From NCBI RefSeq assembly GCF_000974765.1, contig NZ_BBWU01000023.1, positions 1 to 46,634 on the forward strand: DNA of 46,634 bases, written 5' to 3'. The DNA is from Sphingomonas changbaiensis NBRC 104936 (GTDB taxonomy: Bacteria > Pseudomonadota > Alphaproteobacteria > Sphingomonadales > Sphingomonadaceae). The notes under the pieces were generated by a model. That model saw nothing but the letters and a program-made list of their open reading frames with translations. It ran no database searches and was not told the DNA's origin. Below are positions 7,882 through 16,727 of the stretch, piece by piece. A program made the position numbers and the translations under genes. Position 1 is the stretch's first letter; each line of letters starts with the position of its first letter.

Positions 7882-8829
7882 TTGGCGGTCGAGGGGGAGC
7901 CGACAATCCTGACCATCTCACGCACCGGCGCCTGGCTCTTCCTGAGCTGCGGCCTCACCGCTGCCCTGTTGATCCTGGCTGCCCTGGGACTCTCGATCGA
8001 CTGGTGGGCGAGTCGATCCGGCCTGCTTCTGATCGCAGCCGGTGGCGGCCTGGCCCTGTTCCGCGGGCGCGTGCAAAATCCGCTGGTCGGAAAGCTGATC
8101 GATGCGCTCGAAGGCTTGTCCTTCTTTTTCGGCGTGACGGTGTTCGGGATTCTGCTGACCTACGCCGCCGCAAAGGCGTCCGTCGGTTATTATGACGCGT
8201 GGCTCGCCGCTGCCGATGTCCGTCTCGGCTTCAACTGGACAGCCATGTACGATTTCATGGACCGGCATCGCTGGCTGATGGTGCCATCGAAGCAGATGTA
8301 TTTCAGCATCTTCGCGTCGCCGATCATCGTCATTTGCGCGCATGCCCTGACGGGCAGGACAGAGCGGTTAAGGGCCTTTCTGATCTGCTTTGCGATTGCG
8401 CTGGCGATCACGGCCGCCGTCTTCCTCTACGTACCAGCGCAATCGGCCCTGCCGTACTGGATCGGTCGGCATCCGTCTTACCCGGCCGCCGTGACCGACC
8501 AGCATGTGATCGTGATCGACGCGCTCCGGGCCGGCACTTTGACGACCATCGATCTGTCACGCCCGGTCGGCCTTGTGAGCTTTCCCAGCTTTCACGCCGC
8601 CGCCGCGCTGCTTTTCGTCTGGGCGGCGTGGCCCTTCCGACGGCTTCGCCTCCCTCTCGCCCTGCTGAACCTTGCGATGCTGATCACCACGCCTGTCGAG
8701 GGCTCGCACTATCTTGTCGAGATCATCGCGGGGCTCGTCGTCGCCTGCGTCTCGATCGGATGCATCCATGTGCCGGCCCTTCGCGCGGCGGCCGGGTGGA
8801 ATGCCGGAGCCGATCTCAAAACGGCCTGA
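7882..8829 (+). CDS. PAP2 superfamily membrane protein (Aur1/Ipt1-like)
   Basis: About 315 residues with roughly six to eight transmembrane helices. Two phosphatase-like motifs are visible late in the protein: SFPSFHAAAAL (motif with the catalytic His) and VEGSHYLVEIIAG (third motif, Glu in place of the commoner Asp). This layout resembles PAP2-type phosphatases and inositolphosphoryl-transferases acting on membrane lipids; the substrate is unknown. The start is doubtful: TTG at 7882 precedes a strong GAGGGGGAG, which would suit initiation about 20 bases later, where no standard start codon is in frame. It converges on the methyltransferase gene with 7 bases between. Confidence 0.8.
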   Translation: MAVEGEPTILTISRTGAWLFLSCGLTAALLILAALGLSIDWWASRSGLLLIAAGGGLALFRGRVQNPLVGKLIDALEGLSFFFGVTVFGILLTYAAAKASVGYYDAWLAAADVRLGFNWTAMYDFMDRHRWLMVPSKQMYFSIFASPIIVICAHALTGRTERLRAFLICFAIALAITAAVFLYVPAQSALPYWIGRHPSYPAAVTDQHVIVIDALRAGTLTTIDLSRPVGLVSFPSFHAAAALLFVWAAWPFRRLRLPLALLNLAMLITTPVEGSHYLVEIIAGLVVACVSIGCIHVPALRAAAGWNAGADLKTA

Positions 8830-8836
8830 GCGCTCG

Positions 8837-9502
8837 TCAATCGACGATTGCGAGCGCGAGGCCGTCCCATTTCTTCGCGCCGACCGTCTGGACCGCGGTG
8901 GCGCTGAGGCGGGGTTCGGCGGCCATGGCCTCGAACAGCGCGCGCGTGCCCTGGACGCGGGGATCGGCGTGGTCGGGATCGAGGATGCCGCCTTCGCGCA
9001 CGACATTGTCGAACACGATCATCGTGCCCGGCCGCGACAGGCGCACCGCGGCGCGGAGATAAGCGGGATAGCCTTCCTTGTCCGCGTCGACGAAGATGAA
9101 GTCGAACGGCTCTTCCCCGTCCGCGATGATCGCGTCGAGCGTCTGGACGGCGGGGCCGACACGGACCTCAACCTTGTCCGCGAGACCGGCGTGCATGATG
9201 TTGGAGCGGGCGACCTCGGCATGGTGGGGATCGAGCTCGAGCGTGACCACGCGACCGCCCTTCGGCAGTGCGCGGGCGAGCCAGATCGTCGAATAGCCGC
9301 CAAGCGTCCCCACTTCCAGAATCCGCCGCGCGCCCATGCCGCGCGCGAGCAGGTGCAGCATCTTGCCCTGGACGGGAGAGACGTCGATCGCGGGCAGCCC
9401 CGCCGCGGCATTGGCGGCCAGCGCGGCGTCGAGCGCCGGATCACCCCCAAGCAGATGGTCCGCGATGTAGCTGTCGACCGCGGACCATTCTGCCTGAGCC
9501 AT
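8837..9502 (-). CDS. SAM-dependent O-methyltransferase (class I, CCoAOMT-like)
   Basis: A 221-residue Rossmann-fold methyltransferase. The SAM-binding motif is EVGTLGGYSTIWLA, followed by the acidic residue in TLELDPHHAEVA, the metal-binding FVDADKEGY and DNVVREGGI typical of cation-dependent caffeoyl-CoA-type O-methyltransferases. The methyl acceptor is unknown. The ATG at 9502 has GGGGAGAG upstream. It follows fba by 14 bases and may be cotranscribed with the glycolytic genes, though no functional tie is evident. Confidence 0.9.
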   Translation of the reverse strand: MAQAEWSAVDSYIADHLLGGDPALDAALAANAAAGLPAIDVSPVQGKMLHLLARGMGARRILEVGTLGGYSTIWLARALPKGGRVVTLELDPHHAEVARSNIMHAGLADKVEVRVGPAVQTLDAIIADGEEPFDFIFVDADKEGYPAYLRAAVRLSRPGTMIVFDNVVREGGILDPDHADPRVQGTRALFEAMAAEPRLSATAVQTVGAKKWDGLALAIVD

Positions 9503-9516
9503 GCCGCTCTCCCCGG

Positions 9517-10422
9517 CTACGCGTTGACCAGCGCCTTTTGCGTCGAGGCGTGGTGTATCTCGTCGATCGCGCCGCCGAGCGAGCTGTTGAACTGCTCGTC
9601 GCTCATCTGGTGGCGCAAGTCCTCCAGCAGCGCGCGGCTGAAGCTGGCGATCATGCCGCGATTCTTCGCGAGCTCCGCGCAGGCTTCGGGCCGGGCATAG
9701 CCGCCCGAGAGCGCCACGACGCGCAGCACGCGCGGGTGATCGACCAGCGGGTCGAACAGGCCGGACCTGGCCGGGATCGACAGCTTCAGCATCACCTTGT
9801 CGGTGCCGGGCATCGCGTCGAGCGCCTTGGTGAGCTCTTCCAGCAGGATCTGGTCCGCCCCCTCACGCTCGGCGCTCTTGATGTTCACTTCGGGCTCGAT
9901 GATCGGCACCAGCCCATGGGCGAGCACCTGCTGCGCGACTTCGAACTGCTGCTTCACGATGGCGGCGATGCCCTCGCGATTGGCGAGGTTGACCACCGAG
10001 CGCTCCTTGGTGCCGAACACGCCCAGGCTTTTGGCTCGGGCGAGCAGCGCGTCCAGCTCCGGCATCGGCTTCATCAGCTGCACGCCGTTGACCTCCGCCT
10101 CCAGGCCCTTGTCGATCTTGATGAAGGGCACGACGCCCTTCTCGATCAGCGCCTGCGGGACCGGCTTGCCGTCCACCTGCCCGTCCATCGTCCGCTCGAA
10201 CAGGATCGCGCCGATCACTTTCTGCCCATTGAAGCAGGGCGAGCTGATGATGCGGCTGCGCATCTCGTGGATCAGGCCGAACATCTCCTCGTCCGTCGAC
10301 CAGGCCCCTTCCTCGACGCCATACCCCTTTAGCGCTTTGGGCGTCGACCCGCCGCTCTGGTCGAGCGCGGCGATGAAGCCGTTACCTTCGGCAATCTTGG
10401 CGGTCATGTCGGCAGTGTTCAT
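9517..10422 (-). CDS. fda: Fructose-bisphosphate aldolase, class I
   Basis: Cleaves or forms fructose-1,6-bisphosphate through a Schiff base, without metal. The 301-residue protein matches the short bacterial class I type (Staphylococcus Fda-like): AALDQSGGSTPKAL near the start, the ILFERTMDG stretch, PIIEPEVNI, and KVMLKLSIPA with Lys213 as probable Schiff-base residue. AGGGAAG precedes the ATG. Downstream of pgk by 76 bases in the tkt-gap-MOSC-pgk-fba cluster, so it supplies the lower-glycolysis/gluconeogenesis end of the pathway. Confidence 0.94.
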   Translation of the reverse strand: MNTADMTAKIAEGNGFIAALDQSGGSTPKALKGYGVEEGAWSTDEEMFGLIHEMRSRIISSPCFNGQKVIGAILFERTMDGQVDGKPVPQALIEKGVVPFIKIDKGLEAEVNGVQLMKPMPELDALLARAKSLGVFGTKERSVVNLANREGIAAIVKQQFEVAQQVLAHGLVPIIEPEVNIKSAEREGADQILLEELTKALDAMPGTDKVMLKLSIPARSGLFDPLVDHPRVLRVVALSGGYARPEACAELAKNRGMIASFSRALLEDLRHQMSDEQFNSSLGGAIDEIHHASTQKALVNA

Positions 10423-10498
10423 GTTCTTCCCTGATCTGGATTTTGGAGTTTGGGACAGCGCTAACGCCGCGCGTCCGAAACCTCAACGGATCGGATGC

Positions 10499-11692
10499 TT
10501 AACGGTTCAGCGCCGCCACGCCCGGCAGCTCCTTGCCTTCCATCCATTCGAGGAAGGCGCCGCCGGCGGTCGAGACGAAGGTGAAATCGTCGGCGACGCC
10601 GGCCTGGTTCAGTGCCGCGACCGTGTCGCCGCCGCCGGCGACCGAGACCAGCGAGCCTTCGCGGGTGAGCGCGGCGGCGGTCTTGGCGAGGCTGACAGTG
10701 GCGGCGTCGAAGGGCGGCGTCTCGAACGCGCCGAGCGGGCCGTTCCAGACCAAAGTGCGGCAGGTCTTCAGCACGTCGGCCAACGCCTCGGTCGCCGCAG
10801 GGCCGATGTCGAGGATCATCTCGTCGGGCGCGACCTCGTGCACGTTGACGATGCGGGTCGGCGGGTTCGGCTTGAACTCCTTCGCGACCACCACGTCATA
10901 GGGCAGATGCACCGTGCAGTTGGCGCGGTCCGCCGCCTCCAGGATCGCCTCGGCCGTGCCGGTCAGGTCATGCTCGCAGAGCGACTTGCCGACATTCACC
11001 CCGCGCGCGGCGAGGAAGGTGTTCGCCATGCCGCCGCCGATGATCAGGTGATCGACCTTGGCGACGAGGTGCTTCAGCACATCGAGCTTGGTCGAGACCT
11101 TTGCCCCCCCGACCACCGCCGCAACCGGATGCTCGGGATTGCCCAGCGCCTTTTCGAGCGCGCCGAGCTCGGCTTCCATCTGCCGCCCGGCAAAGGCGGG
11201 AAGAATGTGCGCGAGGCCTTCGGTCGAGGCATGGGCGCGGTGGGCGGCCGAGAAAGCGTCGTTGACGTAGAGGTCGCCGAGACGCGACATGCCGGCCACC
11301 AGCTCGGCATCGTTGCGCTCCTCGCCGGCGTGGAAGCGGGTGTTCTCGAGGACGGCGATATCGCCGGGTTTCAGGTCTGCGACGGCGGCTTCGGCGATCT
11401 CGCCTTCGCAATCGTCGATGAACTGGACCGGACGGCCGAGCAGGTCGGACAGCGGCTTGGTGACCAGCGCCAGCGACATTTCCGGATCGCGCTTGCCCTT
11501 TGGCCGGCCGAAATGGGCGAGGACCAGGACGATCGCCCCCTTGTCCGACAGCTCGGCGATCGTCGGCACCGCCGCGCGCAGGCGCGTGTCGTCGGTTACC
11601 TTCGCTTCGGCGGTCGGCACGTTCAGGTCCTCGCGGACCAGCACGCGGCGCCCACGGATATCCCCCATGTCGTCCAGCGTCTTGTAGCTCAT
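10499..11692 (-). CDS. pgk: Phosphoglycerate kinase
   Basis: Transfers phosphate from 1,3-bisphosphoglycerate to ADP. 397 residues, full length. Visible signatures are [11 protein letters not shown] (substrate binding), [38 protein letters not shown] and the nucleotide-binding [11 protein letters not shown] near the C-terminus. Its ATG overlaps the stop of the upstream MOSC gene as ATGA, indicating coupled translation. It functions directly after GAPDH, encoded one gene upstream. Confidence 0.97.
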   Translation of the reverse strand: MSYKTLDDMGDIRGRRVLVREDLNVPTAEAKVTDDTRLRAAVPTIAELSDKGAIVLVLAHFGRPKGKRDPEMSLALVTKPLSDLLGRPVQFIDDCEGEIAEAAVADLKPGDIAVLENTRFHAGEERNDAELVAGMSRLGDLYVNDAFSAAHRAHASTEGLAHILPAFAGRQMEAELGALEKALGNPEHPVAAVVGGAKVSTKLDVLKHLVAKVDHLIIGGGMANTFLAARGVNVGKSLCEHDLTGTAEAILEAADRANCTVHLPYDVVVAKEFKPNPPTRIVNVHEVAPDEMILDIGPAATEALADVLKTCRTLVWNGPLGAFETPPFDAATVSLAKTAAALTREGSLVSVAGGGDTVAALNQAGVADDFTFVSTAGGAFLEWMEGKELPGVAALNR

Positions 11693-12210
11693 TCCTCACC
11701 TTCGATGATGATCGGGTCGCCGACCCGAATGTCGCCGCCGTCGAGCACCCGCGCCAGCGCGCCGCCGCGCCAGTCGGGCGTCAGCACAGCCTTCAGGCCC
11801 GGCACGATCGCGTCCATGCGACTGCACGGATCGCACTCGCATGTGATTTCCAGCCGCACGTCGCGGCCGATGCGTATGACCGCGCCAGCACGCTGCGGCA
11901 GCTCGACGACGTCCAGCAGCAGGTTCGCGCGGCGTTCCTGCCATTCGACGACCGTGCCCAGCTCCTCGATCGCGGCGAGCCATTTGTCCGCCGCGATCAT
12001 CGAGACCTGACGCCGATCCTTGCCACCCGGCCGGATCGCGCCGCGGAAGTCGCCCGCCAGTCCGCCCTCACGGGTGACATGGACGTGGTCGAGCACTTCC
12101 ATCGGCGCACGCGGGAACGCGTGGCGCGCAATCCCGCGAAGAGTGCCTGTCGTCAGCCGAGCCTCGCTATCGCGGTCGCAGTGTCGACCATGCGGTTCGA
12201 GAAGCCCCAT
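11689..12210 (-). CDS. MOSC domain-containing protein
   Basis: MOSC domains (from molybdenum-cofactor sulfurases) bind molybdenum cofactor or carry sulfur on a conserved cysteine. Here the domain spans essentially the whole protein: [49 protein letters not shown] with the conserved Cys, and [15 protein letters not shown]. The reaction is unknown. The start is uncertain: ATG at 12210 overlaps gap by 58 bases and lacks a Shine-Dalgarno, while a CTG at 12156 would overlap the gap stop as CTGA and give [12 protein letters not shown], which fits the domain start better. Wedged between gap and pgk and overlapping pgk by 4 bases. Confidence 0.85.
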   Translation of the reverse strand: MGLLEPHGRHCDRDSEARLTTGTLRGIARHAFPRAPMEVLDHVHVTREGGLAGDFRGAIRPGGKDRRQVSMIAADKWLAAIEELGTVVEWQERRANLLLDVVELPQRAGAVIRIGRDVRLEITCECDPCSRMDAIVPGLKAVLTPDWRGGALARVLDGGDIRVGDPIIIEGEE

Positions 12211-13160
12211 TCATTGTCGTACCAGGAGACGACGCGGACGAGCTTGCCTTCCAGCACCGCGGTTTCGAGACTGTCGATGGTCGAGGAGGCCGGCGTATGC
12301 ATCAGGTCGATCGAGACCAGAGGCTCGTCCGAATAGTCGAGGATGCCCGCGAGCCGGCCGCTCTCTGCCGCCGCCTTCAGGATCGCATTGATCTCGTCCC
12401 GCGTCGTATCGCGCTTGGGCGTGAAGGTCAGGTCGATCAGGCTCACATCCGGCACCGGCACGCGGATCGCCGATCCGTCGAGCTTGCCCTTCAGCTCCGG
12501 CAGCACTTCGCCGACTGCGCGGGCGGCGCCGGTGGTGGTGGGGATCATCGACATGGCGGCCGCGCGGGCGCGACGCAGGTCGGAATGGATCTGGTCCAGG
12601 ATCTTCTGGTCGTTGGTGTAGGCGTGGACCGTCGTCATCAGCCCGCGCTCGATGCCGACGCTGTCGTTCAGCACCTTGGCGACCGGCGCCAGGCAGTTGG
12701 TGGTGCACGACGCGTTCGAGACGATCTTGTCGTTGGCGGTCAGCTTGTCGTCGTTGACGCCATAGACGACGGTCAAGTCGACATTCTTGCCCGGCGCCGA
12801 GATCAGCACTTTCTTCGCGCCGGCGGCGATGTGCTTTTCGGCGCTCGCGCGGTCGGTGAAGAAGCCGGTGCATTCGAGCACCAGGTCCACGCCCAGCTCG
12901 CCATGGATCAGGTTCGCCGGATCCTTCTCCGCCGTCACACGCACATGCTTGCCGTCGATGACGAGGTCGTTGCCCTCGGCATGGACTTCGCCCGGATGTT
13001 TGCCGTGCACGGAATCGCGCTTGAACAGCCAGGCGTTGGACTTGGCATCGGCCAGATCATTGATCGTGACCAGCTCAAGCTCCGAGTTCTTGCGCTCCAG
13101 CATCGCCCGCGCGACGAGGCGGCCGATGCGGCCAAATCCATTGATGGCGACTTTGGTCAT
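12153..13160 (-). CDS. gap: Glyceraldehyde-3-phosphate dehydrogenase, type I
   Basis: Oxidises glyceraldehyde-3-phosphate to 1,3-bisphosphoglycerate with NAD(P). 335 residues. The Rossmann start is [14 protein letters not shown], the catalytic [12 protein letters not shown] contains Cys152, and the C-terminal [15 protein letters not shown] is intact. AGGGAG precedes the ATG at 13160. It lies 9 bases downstream of tkt, clearly in the same operon, and feeds its product to the phosphoglycerate kinase encoded downstream. Confidence 0.97.
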   Translation of the reverse strand: MTKVAINGFGRIGRLVARAMLERKNSELELVTINDLADAKSNAWLFKRDSVHGKHPGEVHAEGNDLVIDGKHVRVTAEKDPANLIHGELGVDLVLECTGFFTDRASAEKHIAAGAKKVLISAPGKNVDLTVVYGVNDDKLTANDKIVSNASCTTNCLAPVAKVLNDSVGIERGLMTTVHAYTNDQKILDQIHSDLRRARAAAMSMIPTTTGAARAVGEVLPELKGKLDGSAIRVPVPDVSLIDLTFTPKRDTTRDEINAILKAAAESGRLAGILDYSDEPLVSIDLMHTPASSTIDSLETAVLEGKLVRVVSWYDNEWGFSNRMVDTATAIARLG

Positions 13161-13169
13161 GTTCGCTCC

Positions 13170-15134
13170 CTAGTTCTTGAGCGCCGCGAGGATTTGCGGC
13201 GCGATCGCGTCGGGTGTGAGCCCGAAATGCTTGTAGAGGTCCGGCGCCGGCGCCGAGGCGCCGTAGCCGTTGATGCCGAAGCGCAGCCCGTCGGCGCCGG
13301 TGTAGCGTTCCCAGCCCAGCGTGGTTCCCGCCTCGATCGAAACCTTGAGCACATTGGCCGGCAGCAGGCCCGAGCGGTAATCCGCGTCCTGCGCGTCGAA
13401 ACGCACCCAGCTCGGCATCGAGACGACGTCGGCGCCGATGCCCTGGGCTTCGAGGCGATCGCGCACGCCGACGGCGATCTCGACTTCCGATCCGGTCGCG
13501 ATCAGCACCACGCGCCGCGACGCTTCAGCGGCCCGCAGCCGGTAGGCACCGCGGGCGCAGCGGTTCTCGGCCGCCTCTTCGCGAAGCTGGGGCAAATTCT
13601 GGCGCGACAGGGCGAGCAACGAGGGACCGTCGGTCCGCTCGAGCGACAGCGCCCAGCATTCGGCCGTCTCGATCGTGTCGCACGGGCGAAGCACGTCGAG
13701 GTTGGGGATCAGGCGCAGCGACGTCAGATGCTCGATCGGCTGGTGCGTCGGCCCATCCTCGCCAAGGCCGATCGAATCGTGCGTCATCACATAGACGACG
13801 CGCGCGCCCTGGAGCGCGGAGAGGCGGATCGCCGGCCGGCAGTAGTCGGAGAAGACCAGGAACGTGCCGCCGTACGGGATCACGCCGCCGTGCAGCGCAA
13901 GGCCGTTCATCGCCGCGGCCATGCCGAACTCGCGGATGCCGTAATAGATGTAGCGGCCCGAATAATCGTCCCGCGTCAAAGGCTTCAGCGCCTTTGTTTT
14001 GGTGTTGTTCGAGCCGGTCAGGTCAGCCGAGCCGCCGATCGTCCAGGGCACGGCGGCGTTGATCGCCTCCAGCGCCATTTCGCTTGCCTTCCGCGTCGCG
14101 ACCTTTTGCGGGTTGGCGAGCAGCCCGTCGATATAGGGCTTCAGCCAGTCCGACGAGACGCGGCCGGCAAGCTGCGCTTCCAGCTCAGTCTTGCGATCAC
14201 TGGCTTCGAACCGGCTTTGCCAGGCGGATCGATCTTTCCCGCCCCGCGCGCCGAAGCGCTTCCATTCGGCCGCAATCGGCTCGGGAATCACGAATGGCTC
14301 GGCCGTCCAGACCAGCGCCTCGCGCGCCGCCGCCACTTCAGCGGCGCCCAGTGCCGAACCGTGGGTTGCAGAAGTGCCCTGCTTGTTCGGCGCGCCCTTG
14401 CCGATGATGGTACGGCAAGCGACCAGCGACGGACGCGGGTCGGCAATCGCTTCGTCGAACGCGCGGGCGGTGTCGGCCGGATCATGACCGTCGCAGCGGA
14501 CAACGTGCCAGCCCGATGCGGTGTATCGCCCGGCGACATCCTCGCTGGTCGAAAGCTCGGTCGAGCCGTCGATGGTGATCTTGTTGTCGTCCCACAAGAC
14601 GATCAGCCGCCCGAGCTTCAGATGCCCGGCCAGGCCGACTGCTTCATGGTTGATCCCTTCCATCAGGCAGCCGTCGCCGGCGATCACCCAGGTGCGGTGG
14701 TCAACCAGCGCGTCGCCGTAGCTGGCATTCAGGTGCCGCTCGGCAATTGCCATGCCGACCGCGGTCGCGAAGCCCTGACCCAGCGGCCCGGTCGTGGTCT
14801 CGACGCCCGCCAGCTCGAAATTTTCCGGGTGCCCGGCGCACGGGCTGCCGAGCTGGCGGAAACGCTTGATGTCGTCGATCGTCGGCCGCTCGTATCCGGT
14901 CAAATAAAGCAGCGAATAGATCAGCATCGATCCATGCCCCGCCGACAGCACGAAACGGTCGCGGTCGGGCCAATGCGGATCGGCGGGATCGAATTTGAGG
15001 TACTGGGTGAACAGCACCGTCGCGACATCGGCCATGCCCATCGGCATGCCCGGATGCCCGGAATTCGCCGCCTCGACCGCGTCCATCGCCAGTGCGCGGA
15101 TGGCGTTGGCGAGCTGGTCGTGCGTGACGGTCAT
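13170..15134 (-). CDS. tkt: Transketolase
   Basis: Thiamine-diphosphate enzyme of the non-oxidative pentose phosphate pathway that swaps two-carbon units between sugar phosphates. 654 residues, full length. Visible are GHPGMPMGMADVATVLF in the N-terminal domain, the ThDP-binding GDGCLMEGINHEA, the central-domain THDSIGLGEDGPTHQPIEHL and the C-terminal ATGSEVEIAV. The ATG at 15134 has only a weak GGGAC upstream. First gene of the tkt-gap-MOSC-pgk-fba cluster, divergent from the zapA group. Confidence 0.97.
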   Translation of the reverse strand: MTVTHDQLANAIRALAMDAVEAANSGHPGMPMGMADVATVLFTQYLKFDPADPHWPDRDRFVLSAGHGSMLIYSLLYLTGYERPTIDDIKRFRQLGSPCAGHPENFELAGVETTTGPLGQGFATAVGMAIAERHLNASYGDALVDHRTWVIAGDGCLMEGINHEAVGLAGHLKLGRLIVLWDDNKITIDGSTELSTSEDVAGRYTASGWHVVRCDGHDPADTARAFDEAIADPRPSLVACRTIIGKGAPNKQGTSATHGSALGAAEVAAAREALVWTAEPFVIPEPIAAEWKRFGARGGKDRSAWQSRFEASDRKTELEAQLAGRVSSDWLKPYIDGLLANPQKVATRKASEMALEAINAAVPWTIGGSADLTGSNNTKTKALKPLTRDDYSGRYIYYGIREFGMAAAMNGLALHGGVIPYGGTFLVFSDYCRPAIRLSALQGARVVYVMTHDSIGLGEDGPTHQPIEHLTSLRLIPNLDVLRPCDTIETAECWALSLERTDGPSLLALSRQNLPQLREEAAENRCARGAYRLRAAEASRRVVLIATGSEVEIAVGVRDRLEAQGIGADVVSMPSWVRFDAQDADYRSGLLPANVLKVSIEAGTTLGWERYTGADGLRFGINGYGASAPAPDLYKHFGLTPDAIAPQILAALKN

Positions 15135-15270
15135 TTACGGTCCCGAAGTTGAGGATAAGAGGCTGAGTCGTGCTCAGGCGGGCGTGCTTTGCGGTCTTCG
15201 TCCCCACGCGTCAACCACGCGCGAAGGAGAGTCGTTTGCGCGGGCGCTTAACCGTGCTAGTTAAGATCGT

Positions 15271-15462
15271 GTGACAGATGAGCGGCTGGCCCATGCGATC
15301 AGGCGGCTCGACCGGGCGCTGGCCCGGGTCGAGGAGGCATCGCAGCGCGCCGCAGCCAAGCCCGATCCCGAACATGCCAAGCTGATGCGGCGCCACGAAC
15401 GGCTGCGCGAACGAACGCGCGAAGCGATCGCCGCGATCGATCGATTGACGGCAACGGGCTGA
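15271..15462 (+). CDS. Small coiled-coil protein upstream of zapA
   Basis: A 63-residue, highly charged Arg/Ala/Glu-rich protein (LAHAIRRLDRALARVEEA, then LMRRHERLRERTREAIAAI) with heptad-like spacing and no membrane segment. GTG start. It is 19 bases upstream of zapA and surely cotranscribed. Small helical proteins occur at this place in alphaproteobacteria (DUF4164-like), so a link to division or to ZapA assembly is possible, but this is inference from position only. Confidence 0.65.
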   Translation: MTDERLAHAIRRLDRALARVEEASQRAAAKPDPEHAKLMRRHERLRERTREAIAAIDRLTATG

Positions 15463-15481
15463 AGGCCGGACTGGGGGGACC

Positions 15482-15805
15482 ATGGCCGAAGTTTCGATCG
15501 AGGTCGGCGGCCGCCGCTACGAAGTGGCCTGCCGCGACGGCGAGGAGCCGCAGCTCCGCCGCGTTGCCATGCTCGTCGACCAGAAGGCAGAGCAGGCGCG
15601 CGCCGCGGTCGGCAACGCCAATGAAAGCCGGCTGCTGCTGCTCGCCGCCTTGCTCCTGGCCGACGAACTCAACGATCTGCGGCAGGGCACGCGCGCGCCG
15701 CTGCCGCCCGACACCGATCTGGCATTGGCCGACGCCGTCGAGCAGCTTGCGGCGCGCGTCGAAACCCTCGCTGCGCACCTTGAGGATGGCGGTCCAAGCG
15801 CCTAG
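15482..15805 (+). CDS. zapA: Cell division protein ZapA
   Basis: Z-ring-associated protein that bundles FtsZ filaments at mid-cell. 107 residues: an N-terminal beta-strand part (VSIEVGGRRYEVACRDGEE followed by LRRVAMLVDQKAEQ) and a long C-terminal helix that would form the coiled-coil dimer. GGGGGGACC precedes the ATG. The gene is followed directly by 6S RNA, the arrangement common in proteobacteria, which supports the assignment. Confidence 0.9.
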   Translation: MAEVSIEVGGRRYEVACRDGEEPQLRRVAMLVDQKAEQARAAVGNANESRLLLLAALLLADELNDLRQGTRAPLPPDTDLALADAVEQLAARVETLAAHLEDGGPSA

Positions 15806-15814
15806 ATTGGCGAT

Positions 15815-15957
15815 GACGGGTACTGCTCGGTGCGAGCCTCAGCATTATCCCTGAGCCGATTAATCATCCATGGGAGCTGTCCCTGGGCGGACCCTGGTTC
15901 GCCCTAAACGGCGCCCACCTGACGCTCGGGCGTCAGAGGATATTCCTGGCCAACGGC
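15815..15957 (+). ncRNA. ssrS: 6S RNA
   Basis: Regulator that binds the sigma70 RNA polymerase holoenzyme by imitating an open promoter. The segment contains CCCTGAGCCGATT, nearly identical to the conserved 5' bubble of the E. coli RNA, followed by GGGAGCTGTCCCTGGGCGGACCC-type structure (split motifs at 15872-15895). A closing stem forms between GCGAGCCTCAG (15832-15842) and CTGACGCTCGG (15919-15929), two mismatches. Its position just after zapA fits. Ends are approximate. The usual neighbour encoding 5-formyltetrahydrofolate cyclo-ligase is absent. Confidence 0.82.
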
Positions 15958-15982
15958 CATAGCGGTCCCGTCACCCTTTCCC

Positions 15983-16723
15983 TCAGATCATCGCCATGCC
16001 GCCGTTGACGTGCAGCGTCTGGCCGGTGACGTAGCTCGCTTCCTTGGCTGCGAGATAGGCGACTGCGGCGCCGACGTCGGCACCTTCGCCGAGACGCCCG
16101 GCGGGAATACGGGTGGTCAGCGCTTCCTTTTGGGCGTCGGGCAGCGCATCGGTCATCGGCGAGGTGATGAAGCCGGGCGCGACACAATTCACGGTGATGC
16201 CGCGGCTCGCCAGCTCCTGCGCCAGCGCCTTGGACATGGCGGTCAGCGCACCTTTCGAGGCCGCGTAATTGGCCTGCCCCGGATTGCCGGTCGCGCCGAC
16301 GACGGAGGTGATCGAGACGATCCGCCCGAAGCGCGCCTTCATCATCGGCTTGGCGGCGGCGCGGCAAAGGCGGAACGCGGCTTCCAGATTGACCCGGATC
16401 ACCTGGTCCCACTCCTCATCCTTCATGCGCAGGATCAAATTGTCGCGGGTCACGCCGGCATTGTTGACGAGGATATCAAGCTTTCCGCCCAGCGCCTCGA
16501 CTGCCTGCGGCACCAGCGCATCGACGGCCGCCGCGTCCGACAGATTGCAAGGCAGAATGACCGGATCGCCCCCGATCCGCCCCGCGACCTCGCGCAAAGC
16601 CTCTTCCCGCGTCCCCGAAAGCGCCACCCGAGCCCCCTGCCCCGCCAACGCCTCGGCAATCGCAGAACCAATGCCCCCAGAGGCGCCGGTCACAAGGGCA
16701 GTCATTCCTGTGAGATCGAACAT
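15983..16723 (-). CDS. fabG: 3-oxoacyl-[acyl-carrier-protein] reductase
   Basis: NADPH-dependent reduction of beta-ketoacyl-ACP in type II fatty acid synthesis. 246 residues, short-chain dehydrogenase fold: cofactor loop TGASGGIG (residues 12-19), LVNNAGVTRDNLILRM, Ser140, and YAASKG with Tyr153 and Lys157. Starts at ATG 16723 with AGGAG; that Shine-Dalgarno overlaps the last codons of the GxxExxY gene. fabD and fabG are normally adjacent; here the GxxExxY gene separates them. Confidence 0.96.
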   Translation of the reverse strand: MFDLTGMTALVTGASGGIGSAIAEALAGQGARVALSGTREEALREVAGRIGGDPVILPCNLSDAAAVDALVPQAVEALGGKLDILVNNAGVTRDNLILRMKDEEWDQVIRVNLEAAFRLCRAAAKPMMKARFGRIVSITSVVGATGNPGQANYAASKGALTAMSKALAQELASRGITVNCVAPGFITSPMTDALPDAQKEALTTRIPAGRLGEGADVGAAVAYLAAKEASYVTGQTLHVNGGMAMI

Positions 16724-16727
16724 GTGT

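Noticed and set aside
12297-15152. A 951-codon open frame on the plus strand opposite tkt and gap, and similar long frames at 9797-12010, 980-2128, 27912-29792, 37420-39351 and 40400-42244
   Set aside because: They are antisense or out of phase to well-supported genes, are dominated by Arg, Gly, Ala, Asp and His, and show no domain-like pattern. Long stop-free antisense frames are normal in GC-rich codon usage.
15248-15264. TTAACCGTGCTAGTTAA before the zapA group, as a CtrA-binding site
   Set aside because: The two TTAA half-sites are nine bases apart; CtrA sites need seven. Only a chance resemblance.
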